Numbered from the stretch's first letter, positions 52,300 through 62,706 are shown. The stretch: 64,000 bases of DNA from Lentisphaeria bacterium (GCA_017456805.1 JAFTIQ010000013.1:62001-126000), one strand, 5' to 3'. A program made the numbers and translations. Notes: generated by a model from the letters alone, not told the origin.

Positions 52300-54218
52300 T
52301 TTACAACCTTGAAAGAAACATCATTGACATAGGGGGAGAGTGCCTGCGTGCGGGAATTGACAGCCTGATGAAGTCCATCAGTCATCTGGAGCTGATCCGC
52401 TCTGACAACCAGCTTGATTACGGCACGGTGTTCGATTCCGGGTTTCCCGGAAGAGACGTCGACAGCTTTTCCCATACAAGGCATCGGGACCGTTTGTTCT
52501 GCCGCGAACTTTCCGTCAAGCCATGCCTTCATGGTTGCATTGGTTCCTGCTGAGAAACGCGGTTCTGCGATTTCCTGTTCATAACGGAACGTTTTAACAA
52601 AATAATAACAGCAGGTTCCGACGAAGTTGCCGAGATCTTCGCTTGTCATTGCCCGATTGCCTTTTTCCACGGCAAAGGGCATTTCATCGGGAAGATCATG
52701 ATCAAGAAGAGCTGTTTCATCCAAATATTCCTTATGGAACTGCACATACATATCCATAGCATCACGCAGTCCGGGAATATTTCCGGGGTTGCAGGTCAAT
52801 TCTTCACAATCGTAAGGACAGACTTTGTGTTTTTCCATGTCCCACATATCCCAGTAAGGACCATAGACCTGATATTCATTTGCCCCCTGCAATCCGAATT
52901 CGTATTCGGCAACAGCTGTTCCATTGTCAAGGAGCTGAACGGTGAAAAAGTTTTTGCTCTTCATCCATTCCATACTGCGGTCGCAGGTGATTTTAACAGG
53001 AACAACAGCCGTTTCTCCGGCTTTGATCCGGACTTGAGGATCGTATTCTGCGATCACCAGCTCGGGTGTGGAAACAGATACCGTTCCATTGAATTCAGCG
53101 GTAGAAGTGATTCGCAGTTCAACCATTGTGGGCGTATGATAGCAGAGAAGGGGATCCCCGGGATAATGAGCCTTGATTTTGAAGGGCGGAACCACTTGCG
53201 GGCGCACCTTTACATCCGGCGCACCGGTCAGTTCCAGTTCCGTATTGCGGAGTTTTGACATTTCCACACCCAATTCGCATGTTTCTTTTGCGAAGGTTTC
53301 CAATGTTGCGAACTGATGGGGAATTTCACAGGCACAGACCAATGTTTTGCCCATTTTGTCGCACCATTCTTTGGGCAGGATGGCAGTTCCGTTGATCAAC
53401 CCGAGAAGAGCACCGACGGTTGCCGCGGTACAATCCGCATCCCATCCGCACTGGACGCAAACATGCATTGCTTTGCGGAAATCATTGTCGCACATGAAAA
53501 GAGCCATCAGAGTCAGAGCAAAGTTTGTGATTGCAGAGGTGGCATTTCTGTTTCCCCAGAGACGGATCACTTTTTTCCATGCACGGTAGATCTCTTTTTC
53601 TTCTGCACAGATTTCAATTACACTCCGATAGATTTCACGGACTTTGCTGTCCGCAGGAATATATCCGAGAGACTGTTCCAGAATATCGCGCAGATCATTA
53701 TGAAAGAAGGAAAGAGATGCCGCTGCAGAAAGGAACTGTTCAATTTCAATACTCAATGATCCGTGATCCAGACAGCCGTCGATCGATGCATATTCCGCGG
53801 CAAGTGCAGGATTTCCGGCACAGAGGATCCCCCAGAGTTCACTCCGGATGGGGCAACCCATGGAAGATCTGTGAAAATTGTTGTTCCATTCTCCGGAATA
53901 GGGCGGCATGATTTTATGGTCCACACTGTTGATAAAAATTCCGTATTCGCAGCAGACATAGAAACAGTGTTCTTTCCAGTATTTTGCAAGGAACTCGCTG
54001 TCAATAAACAAACCGTGTTCCTGCAATGCTTCCAGATAGACGACCTGAATATCCAGGTCATCGTTCGGATAGAGGATCTTCGGCCAGAGGTTGTTGATAT
54101 CAGCATTTTTGAATTGCTTGTGACATTCATAGGGGGCTCCGATGATTCCACCGAGAGATTTTCCTGTCCAGCAGGCGAGAACTTTGTCGAGATAGACATT
54201 GTAATCAAGTTTTTTCAT
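52296..54218 (-). CDS. ADP-ribosylglycohydrolase-family protein with C-terminal beta domain
   Basis: Residues 1-330 of this 640-residue protein match the ARH/DraG fold: ACWTGKSLGGIIGAPYE near the start, PNDDLDIQVVYLEAL (metal-binding Asp residues in place of the TDDT motif) and CGWDADCTAATVGALLG (second metal motif). The rest is beta-sandwich of immunoglobulin and galactose-binding type (residues 340-640). ARH enzymes cleave ADP-ribose from proteins, but family members in glycan loci probably act on other glycosidic bonds. It overlaps the GH106-like gene by 4 bp and lies 60 bp after the DUF4838 gene. There is no signal peptide. Confidence 0.75.
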   Translation of the reverse strand: MKKLDYNVYLDKVLACWTGKSLGGIIGAPYECHKQFKNADINNLWPKILYPNDDLDIQVVYLEALQEHGLFIDSEFLAKYWKEHCFYVCCEYGIFINSVDHKIMPPYSGEWNNNFHRSSMGCPIRSELWGILCAGNPALAAEYASIDGCLDHGSLSIEIEQFLSAAASLSFFHNDLRDILEQSLGYIPADSKVREIYRSVIEICAEEKEIYRAWKKVIRLWGNRNATSAITNFALTLMALFMCDNDFRKAMHVCVQCGWDADCTAATVGALLGLINGTAILPKEWCDKMGKTLVCACEIPHQFATLETFAKETCELGVEMSKLRNTELELTGAPDVKVRPQVVPPFKIKAHYPGDPLLCYHTPTMVELRITSTAEFNGTVSVSTPELVIAEYDPQVRIKAGETAVVPVKITCDRSMEWMKSKNFFTVQLLDNGTAVAEYEFGLQGANEYQVYGPYWDMWDMEKHKVCPYDCEELTCNPGNIPGLRDAMDMYVQFHKEYLDETALLDHDLPDEMPFAVEKGNRAMTSEDLGNFVGTCCYYFVKTFRYEQEIAEPRFSAGTNATMKAWLDGKFAAEQTVPMPCMGKAVDVSSGKPGIEHRAVIKLVVRADQLQMTDGLHQAVNSRTQALSPYVNDVSFKVVK

Positions 54219-54239
54219 GGTACTACTTTCTTATTCTGC

Positions 54240-54271
54240 GGCGGTCTTTTCCGTTTCCGGTCGGGACCGCC
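54240..54271. other. Intercistronic stem-loop
   Basis: GGCGGTC (54240-54246) and GACCGCC (54265-54271) pair around 18 bases. A T-run follows it on the plus strand, where no gene ends, so it is more likely an mRNA processing or stability element between the two minus-strand genes than a terminator. Confidence 0.35.
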
Positions 54272-54278
54272 GTCTTTT

Positions 54279-56993
54279 TTATTTTTCCACCAGGATCAAA
54301 CCGTCCACCAGAATGGCATTCGGATTTACAGATCCGGGAACATACTCTTTTCCTGTGAATTTCACAGAGGCATAAAGAACGCCTTCTTTTCCGTTCCAAT
54401 CACGCAGGAGACACTGGCTTGCCCAATTGTTTCCTGCATAGAAATACATTTTTGCTCCGACTTTCAATGTCCCGATCTTGATCCAATGATAGTTTTCATC
54501 CTTGATCGAAGCTGATGCGACCCGCACGGAAACAACACTTTTTTTCACATCCGGGTCGTATACCCCGAAGTAAGTCATTTTGTTTTTCGTTTTTGTGGGT
54601 GCGGTATTGGACATGGCAGAGCCTCCTGTTGCGGCAGGATCTTTTACAACAGCAGCATATTTTCCTGCTGCACGGAATTTGTTCCAGCGCAGGATGGATA
54701 CTTTCTTCCCGGCGAATTCTTTGGGGAGAACAAAATTGGAATCCATTTTCCGGATAGTGACCAGAACGCGGTCAATATAAAGCTGATTGTTGAGCCGTTT
54801 TGCTGAAATCCGGAAGGTTCCCATGGTATCCGGCAGGACTTTCCGGTACAGACCGAAGCGGATCCCTTCTTTTCCGTGGAACCAGATCTGATAGCGGCCG
54901 TTGTTGATAAAACCGATGGTTCCGCCGTCGATCCAATGGTATTTGCCATCGACCGGGATATCAAGAGCTGCTGTTGTCTGATAACCGCTTTCCATCCAGT
55001 TGGATGTGGTGAAAATTGGCTTTTCATTGTCTTTCAGCGGGATGACGATTGCTGAGCCATTATAGGAATCCGGATCGGCGACGATTTTTGAATATTTTGT
55101 TTTTCCGGCATGGAACGCGTTGAGTTCCACAACATTAGCGGGTTGTCTGCTCATAGAGAGGGCAGTATCAAACCGTTTTTCTGCTTCTCTGATGATTCTA
55201 TCCGCAGTTTTTTTCAAACCGCCTATGTAAAAACGGACAGCTTCTTTTTCCGCCAGAGTTCTGAACTCTTTTTTCAGCTCAGCGGCATTATACTCTTTTG
55301 CAGAGTTCAAATAGGGCATCCGCATCAGAAGTCCGGCGATCAGGGGAATCCGTTCCCGGTTGATCCGTTCCACGGCTGCCGTATCATCTCCTGCCGCAGA
55401 AACCGCTTTTTTCAAAAGAGCGAAAACTGTTCTGAAATAGGCATCATCCAGATAGGATCTGAGATTGTAATCCACAAAACCGATTCTGTAAGGACATGCG
55501 TTCTGACGTTTTTCCATATATTCCAGGAGTTCTGTCATGGCGGGAGCACCTTTTCCGTAATAGGCGGACATGAACTCTTTCACAAGAGCTTTTCCGTCAG
55601 CAAAAGGCTTATCGCTCAATTTGTAACAGAGCCAGCGTTCCAGCATTGCAAAACTGTGGAAGGGAAGATCTTCAAATTCAATGAAGAAATGGGATCCGTT
55701 ATTTTTTGCAAAGAAGGGAAGATCAAAAAGGACTGCATTGATTCTGACGAAGGGTTCCGGAATACTCGGATAAAGGATCCCGTAATCCCACCATGCCAGA
55801 TTTTTTGCATGACGGCTCCATTTTCTGATCAGTTCCGCGCTTTCCTTGTTGAGAGGATGGGCAAGAGATCTGAGAGAATCATAGGGATAATATTCTCCTC
55901 CGAACTCAGCGCCGAGCATTGCGATATGGATCAGAACATTATCCTCTGCCTTCATATTTTTCGGCGGTTGAGCCGTGAATTGATAGGCAAAGGTCCGGAT
56001 CATGATTTCAGGATATTCTTTTCTGATTTCCCGGGCAATGTAATTGATGAAATCCAGAAGAGGACCGGAGAAAGAGCCTTCTCTATCTTTGATTGCTTTG
56101 CAGGAGGCGCAAACACAGAAATCATTGTTATCATTCTGAGAAATATCATAAATGACTGGGGCGGGATAGCCTTTTTCCGCAGCTTCTTTCCGGTCATGAA
56201 TGATAAATGCTTTCAACTGGCTCAGGACCCGTTTTCTCGCTTCGGGGCTGGTCATGCAAATCTGTCCCGGGCCGACACCGTTTTTCGGGATCAGAACTTT
56301 TCCTTCCGCAGTTCTTGTGTAGAGTTCCGGCTGATCTTTGGGCCAGGAAATGGAGTAATCAATGAATGTGTGATGAGGCCGTTTCCCACCGAGAAGTTTA
56401 TGCATTCCGTTGTGGGTTTGAGTGTTGCTGAATCCTTTGTTCCATTCTTTGAAACTGGCGGAGAAGGCGATTGTCTCCATGCGGTCAAACACCCAGCGGG
56501 TTCCGAGATAGGGTTTTCCGCGGAGTTTCAGAGTTCCGGAACGCAAAGAGGCATTTTCCGGAACCGTTTCCACTTCTTCGGTGAAACGGCGGACTTTGCA
56601 ATGCTGTTCCAGGTATTCGAAAACAGCATAACCGATCCCTCTGAGTTTTCCGCCTGTCAGAAACAGTGTTCCATCCGCAGTATGGATGATCCACTCTTCC
56701 TGCTGAACGTTTTTCAGCTCAGGCAGAGTTTTTTCCGCCAGAACGGTCCGTCCCACATGAACGCTTTTGCTTCCGGCAGGAACGGTGGATTCTTTCTTGA
56801 TCTGGAACTCTGCACCGGTGATTTTCTTCAGGTATTCTGTCAGAGTTTGCGCGGCTTTCAGTTCTGCAGGAACTGCCTGATCCGGCACGACAACAGGACA
56901 CATTGCCTTGCCGTTTTCTGCCAGCGGCATCATGGCAAACAGTCCGGAAGCAGTCATCGCGGCAAGGACGAGAATCATTGATTTGATATTCAT
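54279..56993 (-). CDS. Secreted DUF4838-domain protein with C-terminal beta modules
   Basis: The 904-residue protein has a signal peptide (MNIKSMILVLAAMTASGLFA). Residues about 30-130 resemble the GH-20-associated alpha/beta domain found before alpha-glucuronidases and DUF4838 (AAQTLTEYLKKITGAEF, GIGYAVFEYLEQHCKVR). A barrel follows with ISQNDNNDFCVCASC and TFAYQFTAQPPKN, characteristic of DUF4838. The last 260 residues form two beta domains with repeated motifs (YHWIDGGTIG, YHWIKIGTLK). It probably binds and cleaves a glycan outside the cell, but no activity is assigned. It starts 25 bp after the pseudopilin stop. Confidence 0.75.
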   Translation of the reverse strand: MNIKSMILVLAAMTASGLFAMMPLAENGKAMCPVVVPDQAVPAELKAAQTLTEYLKKITGAEFQIKKESTVPAGSKSVHVGRTVLAEKTLPELKNVQQEEWIIHTADGTLFLTGGKLRGIGYAVFEYLEQHCKVRRFTEEVETVPENASLRSGTLKLRGKPYLGTRWVFDRMETIAFSASFKEWNKGFSNTQTHNGMHKLLGGKRPHHTFIDYSISWPKDQPELYTRTAEGKVLIPKNGVGPGQICMTSPEARKRVLSQLKAFIIHDRKEAAEKGYPAPVIYDISQNDNNDFCVCASCKAIKDREGSFSGPLLDFINYIAREIRKEYPEIMIRTFAYQFTAQPPKNMKAEDNVLIHIAMLGAEFGGEYYPYDSLRSLAHPLNKESAELIRKWSRHAKNLAWWDYGILYPSIPEPFVRINAVLFDLPFFAKNNGSHFFIEFEDLPFHSFAMLERWLCYKLSDKPFADGKALVKEFMSAYYGKGAPAMTELLEYMEKRQNACPYRIGFVDYNLRSYLDDAYFRTVFALLKKAVSAAGDDTAAVERINRERIPLIAGLLMRMPYLNSAKEYNAAELKKEFRTLAEKEAVRFYIGGLKKTADRIIREAEKRFDTALSMSRQPANVVELNAFHAGKTKYSKIVADPDSYNGSAIVIPLKDNEKPIFTTSNWMESGYQTTAALDIPVDGKYHWIDGGTIGFINNGRYQIWFHGKEGIRFGLYRKVLPDTMGTFRISAKRLNNQLYIDRVLVTIRKMDSNFVLPKEFAGKKVSILRWNKFRAAGKYAAVVKDPAATGGSAMSNTAPTKTKNKMTYFGVYDPDVKKSVVSVRVASASIKDENYHWIKIGTLKVGAKMYFYAGNNWASQCLLRDWNGKEGVLYASVKFTGKEYVPGSVNPNAILVDGLILVEK

Positions 56994-57018
56994 TTTTCAG
57001 CCCGGCTTTCTTGTGAAA

Positions 57019-57789
57019 TTACCAATCCAGCCAGCAGGGATATTTGGGATCCCAACCGTTATTTATATAATCCTGGCGGTTCGCCTGAACCTGTTCCACA
57101 GAAACGGTTGAAACGTGACCATCCAGCCATGCGGCATTGGCTTTTTTGGAATGGATCGCACGCATATTCCGGTAGTTATATCCGGGCTTGATGTCACGGG
57201 TAGTATCAGGACCCCGCTGAGAATGTCCCTGAAGAACAGCTGCATGCCACTGCTGTGCTCCTGTGTTGTTATAAAGGTCAATTGCTCCATCTGTAAATGT
57301 AAGCTGCGAAGAAGCAGAGTGGCGGAGCGTGGAGATTTTATGCTGTCCCCAGTACCAACCGTCCTGCCCATAGTTGTGACCATTCATCAGATAGGTATTG
57401 GGTACGGACATGTGAGTTGTCAAGTCAGTGCTCATGGAAGGACAGCGGTAGAGGAACTTCTGTGTCCAGTTTGCAGCTTTGCTGTCTCTGTAATGTTCCA
57501 TAATGAAGAACCATGGACGATCTTTTTTATCGACCACATCATATCCGTAAGGGCTCATGGTCCAGTCATCGGAATCTGTAACATAAGCGTTGTGGAAAGA
57601 GTTGATTTCTTTCTGTTTGTTGATACAGCTTGCAGCTCTTCCTTTTTCTCTTGCCTGGTTCAGAGCGGGAAGCAGCATGCCGGCAAGAATTGCGATGATG
57701 GCAATTACAACGAGCAGCTCAATCAGCGTGAAGCTCATGAGCTTCAAGTCTGTGTACAGACTTGAATGAATCTTACTTGATTTTTTCAT
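57019..57789 (-). CDS. Pseudopilin-like protein with H-X9-DG motif
   Basis: The 256-residue protein has a 19-residue basic leader and the prepilin segment [18 protein letters not shown] with Glu at position 5, preceded by Ser where Gly is usual. Near the C-terminus His and Asp-Gly are nine residues apart ([14 protein letters not shown]). The rest is a small beta-rich globular domain with Trp-rich segments ([18 protein letters not shown]). The ATG at 57789 follows AAGGGG. It lies within the glycan operon, between a CBM-repeat protein and the DUF4838 protein, suggesting a role in display or export of those proteins. Confidence 0.85.
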   Translation of the reverse strand: MKKSSKIHSSLYTDLKLMSFTLIELLVVIAIIAILAGMLLPALNQAREKGRAASCINKQKEINSFHNAYVTDSDDWTMSPYGYDVVDKKDRPWFFIMEHYRDSKAANWTQKFLYRCPSMSTDLTTHMSVPNTYLMNGHNYGQDGWYWGQHKISTLRHSASSQLTFTDGAIDLYNNTGAQQWHAAVLQGHSQRGPDTTRDIKPGYNYRNMRAIHSKKANAAWLDGHVSTVSVEQVQANRQDYINNGWDPKYPCWLDW

Positions 57790-57852
57790 TTTTTTCCCCT
57801 TTCTTTGTTTTTGGAGGGATTGCTGTTTTATAATTTTATCTTGCACGGGTTT

Positions 57853-59106
57853 TCATTTTACGACTGTAATTTGGAAGTTCTTTATTTCCAGGGAGCCGAG
57901 GGCATTGCAGTTATAAAGATTCAGTTTTGCAGTGCCTTTACAATCGGCAGGGACGATCAGGGAGGAGGTAACCTTGTGCCACTTTCCGTCGGCAGGAACT
58001 TTATCTCCCAGATAGAGGATCTCTTTATACTTTCCGTTGGAGTTTGTATAGGAAAGAACGGCTCTGTGTTCGGCAGGATTTTTGCTGACAGGTGCTGTTT
58101 TTTTCATTTCGATGGTGATGGTACATGTTTTTCCTGCCGGCAGGTCAATCGGGAAGTTTTTCCCCAGGAACTTGCCGTTTCCTTTCAGAAGGAACGTATT
58201 TCCGGTTCCCCAGGGCATGATCTTGCCGAGTCTTGTAAACTTCAGATCTTTGACCGAGAGCACCCCGGTTGCGTTGCAGTTATAGATATAGAACATGATA
58301 TCGCCGGCGGCATCAGGAATCGTGACAGTTGTCTCGCACTTGTGCCATTTTCCGTCAACGGGAACATTTTCGCCCAGATATGCCAATTCAAAGATATGGT
58401 TGGAGGGATCTTTTCTGGAAATGACAGCCCGGTGTTCGGCAGGATTTTTGCTCAATGCAGGCTTTTTGCTCATCATCAGTTCCACTTTATAAGCGATTCC
58501 GCGTTCCAGAGGGATCTGTTTCTGATAGAACAGGAACTGTTTGTTTCCGAAAAGGACAGCTTCTCCTGCGGGGCCAAGCTGGGGAATGATCTCATTTTTT
58601 GCGGCATTGCCAGCCGGGACTGCAGTTTTTTCCACTCTTGTGACTTTTGCGGCACCGAATGTCAGGGTTTTCGGATTGTCAATGGAGACCAGTTTGATTT
58701 CTTTGAGCAGGACTTCCCCTGTTCCGTTGCAGTTATACAAAAAGAGTTTGAGTTTCCCGGATCCGAGATTTTCGGGGATTTTGAATGCGGCAGAAAAATG
58801 GTATGTTTTTCCATCGACAGGGACCTGGGTTGCGAAATTTGTGATTTCTTTTACTTTGCCGTTGACGTCGTGGAAGAGAACAAGTCTGTGTTCAATTGGT
58901 TTTGCGCTGAGCGGTGCAACTTTTCTGATGAGAAAATCCAGCTGATACGCTTTTCCCTGTTCCAGAGGAAGAACGGCTTCCGCACATTTGAATTTTCCAT
59001 TTCCTTTCAGTTCGATTCTGCCATTCCACGGAGCTTTCAGTTCCGCAGCGGAGAGCAGCGGAAGCAAACTTGCCGCCGCCATAAAAGCGAGGAATGATTT
59101 TTTCAT
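57853..59106 (-). CDS. Secreted protein with three tandem CBM-like repeats
   Basis: After a signal peptide (MKKSFLAFMAAASLLPLLSAA) the 417-residue protein is three repeats of about 125-135 residues. Each carries the same landmarks: GNGKF-like start (first and third), an EHRAVLS or EHRLVLF strand, VPxDGKWH or VPVDGKTYH, and LYNCNxxG or IYNCNATG before a final lysine-rich strand. The fold resembles CBM4/9-type sugar-binding modules. The same module (PADGVWHEVKV) occurs at the C-terminus of the upstream protein, whose stop overlaps this start by 4 bp. No catalytic domain is present, so it would serve as a binding or scaffold protein. Confidence 0.8.
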   Translation of the reverse strand: MKKSFLAFMAAASLLPLLSAAELKAPWNGRIELKGNGKFKCAEAVLPLEQGKAYQLDFLIRKVAPLSAKPIEHRLVLFHDVNGKVKEITNFATQVPVDGKTYHFSAAFKIPENLGSGKLKLFLYNCNGTGEVLLKEIKLVSIDNPKTLTFGAAKVTRVEKTAVPAGNAAKNEIIPQLGPAGEAVLFGNKQFLFYQKQIPLERGIAYKVELMMSKKPALSKNPAEHRAVISRKDPSNHIFELAYLGENVPVDGKWHKCETTVTIPDAAGDIMFYIYNCNATGVLSVKDLKFTRLGKIMPWGTGNTFLLKGNGKFLGKNFPIDLPAGKTCTITIEMKKTAPVSKNPAEHRAVLSYTNSNGKYKEILYLGDKVPADGKWHKVTSSLIVPADCKGTAKLNLYNCNALGSLEIKNFQITVVK

Positions 59107-62100
59107 TTTCCACCAACCTTTCTGACTTTTATTTCATCAATACGCATTGTTTTATCTGTCGGTTCCAGATAGAGATAGAGTCCGCAGCGATCCAATTTCG
59201 CATCGGTACGGAATCTGACTTTCACTTCATGCCAAACGCCGTCTGCCGGGACATCTTTTCCGATCACTGCATAGTGGGAGATCTTGTTGGATTTGTCATA
59301 ATTGCAAATCCTCAGGAGACCTTTAACACCTGGATCTTTCCGGATCGCAAGGGATACCTCATATTCGGTTTCCGGCTCCAATGCCCAGTTGAAATTGGTA
59401 ATCCGCATTTGTTTCGGGTTTCCGATGAGTTCATAACAGCCCAAACCTCTCCATGCAGGCTGCGTATGCCATACAGGATACTTATCGAAGGAGTAATGCA
59501 GGACGCCGCCTTCGGGAACTTTCTGGGGAGTCATTTTTCTGTTGATTGCCAGTTCTCCCGGGGTGAAGTTATGGATCCGGTGAAGATCTTTGCTGATGCG
59601 TTCTGCTTCCACACGCAGCAGGGCGGGATCGTCCGATGCGACCCAGACAGCAGTTTCCCGCGGGGCAATCGTCAAATCTGTATCGCCGGAGAGATATTCC
59701 GGAGCTGTATTTTTTCCGCTGCATGCAGCAACTTTTCCGTATTCCGCCGGAATGATCGGAGAGATTGTGACCGTTTCCGGTGAGGAGTTTACGAACAGAA
59801 TCATTCTGACGCCATCTTTATTTCGGAAGACGCAATGATGTACTTTGGGGTTCACGATCCGTTCCGGTTTGTTCAACGCGCCCCAGATCACGGTCCGCTG
59901 CGGTTCCGGAGAACGGAATTTCAGCCGCCGTTCCATTTCTCCTTCATTGAAATAATTCAGGAGCATTTTTCTGACGTGCATCAGGCGTTTTGTATAGAGT
60001 CTGCGTTCCGGATCGTTCAGGAAACTTGCAGTAAACCATCCCATCTGTTCAGAGTTTACGATCTGAACCGCCATTTTATCGAAGAAGGATTCTGCTTCGC
60101 CGGGTTTGACATGATCATAAAGCCGTCCGTTGAACTGGGTGCGTCCGGCGTAAATGGAAGCGAAAAGCGGTACCTGTCCGGGATTGGTCCAGCGGAAGGG
60201 GCCCACCCCATCCAGATATTTCATATAAGGTTCGGAGGCATCTTCGGAATCGTGGCAGAGATCAGGATATTTTTTCCGGAGCGTTGCGATTTTTTCAAAC
60301 ATTTTCCAGTAGCCGAGTTCCAGCCAGTTTCTGGGGGAATTCAGAGGATGACCATGGTTGGGATCAAAGCAGGGGATGGGCTGAGCGGTAGTCACTTCGT
60401 CGTGATAAACCGCCTGGAATCCGTGTCCTGCGAGACGTTCCACCATGTGATAGATGAATTGCTGCCATTCCGGGACGGCGGGGCACATCACGGCGCAGCG
60501 GTAGCGTCCGCCTTCCAGAGTCATTTCGCCCTCTTTTGATTTCGTTGCATAAACCTTTGCGATGGGGTCGAACTGGAAGACGTACCGTTTCTTTTCTTCT
60601 CCGGGCATTTCTCCATCCATAGTGGACCATGTTCTGTTATCTGTATAAGGTTTCAGATAGATTCCCGCATCTTTCAGTTCCACCAGCGTATGAAGTGCGG
60701 AGGATTTTGTGTAGAAATGGGGGAAGGAACCTTTTTTCAGATCGAACCATTCATAATAATGCAGACCGAAGGGGAGTTCAAAATAGTCTCTCAATTCTTT
60801 CAGGTTTGCAACGGTATCATACCAATCCCATTCATTGAAGACCAGCTGAAGGATCCAGAGGGTATTGTTCCGCATCCATTCCGGAGTGGATTTTCTGGGC
60901 AGTTCCCTGATCCACCAGTGAGCCTTGTCTGCAAGGAATCTGCGATAGATCCGTCCTGCATCATACCAATCTCCGCTGAAGAGTTCCCAAACGCCGTTTC
61001 CGCTGAGTTCAAATCTTCTGCCGCCCTTTTCTGCGGGCATATAGGAAACGGGATGAGTCCAAAGCATTTCCAGTTCACCGCCCCGGCTGCGCAGCACAAA
61101 ATTCTTATTTCCAGCATAAGGATCTTCCTGGGCAAAATAAATTCCGCCCAAGTCATCATAGTAGGCATGGAACTGCATATTCAATTCGCCGTTGGGATAA
61201 TTTTTCCACGGCTGGGGAATTTCACGATTGGTGGGATTGTCATGAACCACACCGCTCATCTGGGGAGTAAGAAGGTGATCTGTCCCTTTTTTCAGACGGC
61301 GGAAGCGGCTTGCCGGGAATGTGACTTCTTCCAGATAAAATCCGGGGTCGAGGGACTCCATTTTCAGATTCATTTCCAGGCGTTTTCCATCGAAACGGTA
61401 CTCAGAGACCGCTTTGATTTTTCCAGGATCATGCCAGAGGATGGTTCCTTTGCAGAAATCTGCGGGATCAGGGATCAATTCATAAGAAACACTGGCGGAA
61501 TCCATTTTTACAGGCTGAGTTCCCCGGATCGCTTTAAGGATCCATCCGGGACGGAGGTTACCGAAGATCTCTGCGTTCCGTTTGCCGTCAAACCATCCGG
61601 CGATGGGGGATCCGGCAGAATGTTTGCCGGTATTGAGCATCAGGATCGCACCGTTCTTTGAATAGAGCTTGACTGATACTGCTGATTTATTCCATGCATC
61701 TGCGAATTTATCAACGGAATCGATCGCAAACAACGTTCTGTTTTTGTTCAGAATCTGCATCGTATCTTTTTGGGATGCACCATTTTTGACATTCTGTTCC
61801 AATGCTTCAAGGAGCCATTTTCCGACGGACGAGGCTGTTTTTGCGATTTCATCAAACCGTTTTTTCAACGCGGGGTCCACAGGAGTTCCGCCGGATTTGG
61901 CGATTTGTGCCGGTTTGGATTTTACTGCCAGCGCGAGAACTTCTTCATCATTCAGCGGACGGTCATAGAAATGGATATCCGTCAATTCTCCCCCGAAACT
62001 CCAATGATCGTTCCGCACTCCTTTTCCGCTTCCGATGATCCAGGGTTCATTGGAGGGCGTGACCGGGCCGAAAGAGTTGATCATCTGTTCACGCATCGGT

Positions 62101-62675
62101 TCTCCGTTGACATAATAGACCGCGATATATCCGTTCTGTCCGCGGAATGAGTTATCCTCTCTGGTCACGGTGATGGCAACGTGAGCATAAGTTCCGTAAG
62201 GAGGAATTGCGGCTGTTCCCACCAGAGGGACACTCCACTGTCCATTCCGTTTGAAATTGAAATAGAGCTGATCGCTCCAGCGGTCGCTGCGCCGTCCGAA
62301 CACGAATTCATCCCCTTTGGAGGCAATGATATCATGATCATAAAGGAATTTTCCATCCGGGCCGTATCCTGTTCCGAAATTCGGGCGTCTGCGGTTCAGT
62401 TTGATTGTGGCGGCAATGGTGAAACCCTTATCAGTCAAGTGCCAGTTTTCGCTTCCGGGAATGATTGCGCCTGCTGTTTTGTTATCAAGGAACAGCTGAG
62501 CATTCATTTTCTGTGTGCCCGGCTGGAGTTCCAGACGATGACTCTTGTTGTCAGAAATCTCCAGTAATGGATTTCCGGCTGCAGATGCGGCGGCTGCAAG
62601 AATTCCGAAGGTCAGGATCTTTCCCAGAATCTTTATTCTTTCCGCCGTTTTCAGGATAACGGTTTCTTTTTTCAT
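59103..62675 (-). CDS. Large secreted LamG plus TIM-barrel-like glycosidase-like protein
   Basis: The 1190-residue protein starts at 62675 after GGAG; an in-frame extension upstream overlaps the GH43-like gene and was rejected. A signal peptide (ILTFGILAAAASAAG) is followed by a LamG/concanavalin-like domain (residues about 40-240, ending HFYDRPLNDEEV), a beta-sandwich, and a long barrel-like part with WDWYDTVANLKELRDYF, YEWFDLKKG and YHDEVTTAQP, where Asp and Glu may be catalytic. The C-terminal 130 residues are a CBM4/9-like module. It resembles uncharacterised DUF6259-type glycosidases, a tentative call. Its stop overlaps the next gene by 4 bp. Confidence 0.7.
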   Translation of the reverse strand: MKKETVILKTAERIKILGKILTFGILAAAASAAGNPLLEISDNKSHRLELQPGTQKMNAQLFLDNKTAGAIIPGSENWHLTDKGFTIAATIKLNRRRPNFGTGYGPDGKFLYDHDIIASKGDEFVFGRRSDRWSDQLYFNFKRNGQWSVPLVGTAAIPPYGTYAHVAITVTREDNSFRGQNGYIAVYYVNGEPMREQMINSFGPVTPSNEPWIIGSGKGVRNDHWSFGGELTDIHFYDRPLNDEEVLALAVKSKPAQIAKSGGTPVDPALKKRFDEIAKTASSVGKWLLEALEQNVKNGASQKDTMQILNKNRTLFAIDSVDKFADAWNKSAVSVKLYSKNGAILMLNTGKHSAGSPIAGWFDGKRNAEIFGNLRPGWILKAIRGTQPVKMDSASVSYELIPDPADFCKGTILWHDPGKIKAVSEYRFDGKRLEMNLKMESLDPGFYLEEVTFPASRFRRLKKGTDHLLTPQMSGVVHDNPTNREIPQPWKNYPNGELNMQFHAYYDDLGGIYFAQEDPYAGNKNFVLRSRGGELEMLWTHPVSYMPAEKGGRRFELSGNGVWELFSGDWYDAGRIYRRFLADKAHWWIRELPRKSTPEWMRNNTLWILQLVFNEWDWYDTVANLKELRDYFELPFGLHYYEWFDLKKGSFPHFYTKSSALHTLVELKDAGIYLKPYTDNRTWSTMDGEMPGEEKKRYVFQFDPIAKVYATKSKEGEMTLEGGRYRCAVMCPAVPEWQQFIYHMVERLAGHGFQAVYHDEVTTAQPIPCFDPNHGHPLNSPRNWLELGYWKMFEKIATLRKKYPDLCHDSEDASEPYMKYLDGVGPFRWTNPGQVPLFASIYAGRTQFNGRLYDHVKPGEAESFFDKMAVQIVNSEQMGWFTASFLNDPERRLYTKRLMHVRKMLLNYFNEGEMERRLKFRSPEPQRTVIWGALNKPERIVNPKVHHCVFRNKDGVRMILFVNSSPETVTISPIIPAEYGKVAACSGKNTAPEYLSGDTDLTIAPRETAVWVASDDPALLRVEAERISKDLHRIHNFTPGELAINRKMTPQKVPEGGVLHYSFDKYPVWHTQPAWRGLGCYELIGNPKQMRITNFNWALEPETEYEVSLAIRKDPGVKGLLRICNYDKSNKISHYAVIGKDVPADGVWHEVKVRFRTDAKLDRCGLYLYLEPTDKTMRIDEIKVRKVGGK

Positions 62676-62706
62676 AAATGCTCCTCTGATTCCTATGTTA
62701 TTTGCT

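Noticed and set aside
54240..54280. Plus-strand rho-independent terminator
   Set aside because: The stem and T-run look right, but no plus-strand gene precedes it. It was kept only as an intercistronic stem-loop.
55110..56981. An open frame of 623 codons opposite the DUF4838 gene
   Set aside because: It has a shadow-like composition and no motif, while the other strand encodes an intact secreted protein.
57014..57023. TGAAATTACC, a possible third copy of the conserved leader tail
   Set aside because: Only 10 bases match, they overlap the end of the pseudopilin gene, and no other part of the leader is nearby.
57805..59097. A 430-codon plus-strand frame opposite the triple-repeat protein
   Set aside because: It mirrors the three repeats of the real gene and has no ribosome binding site or signal of its own.
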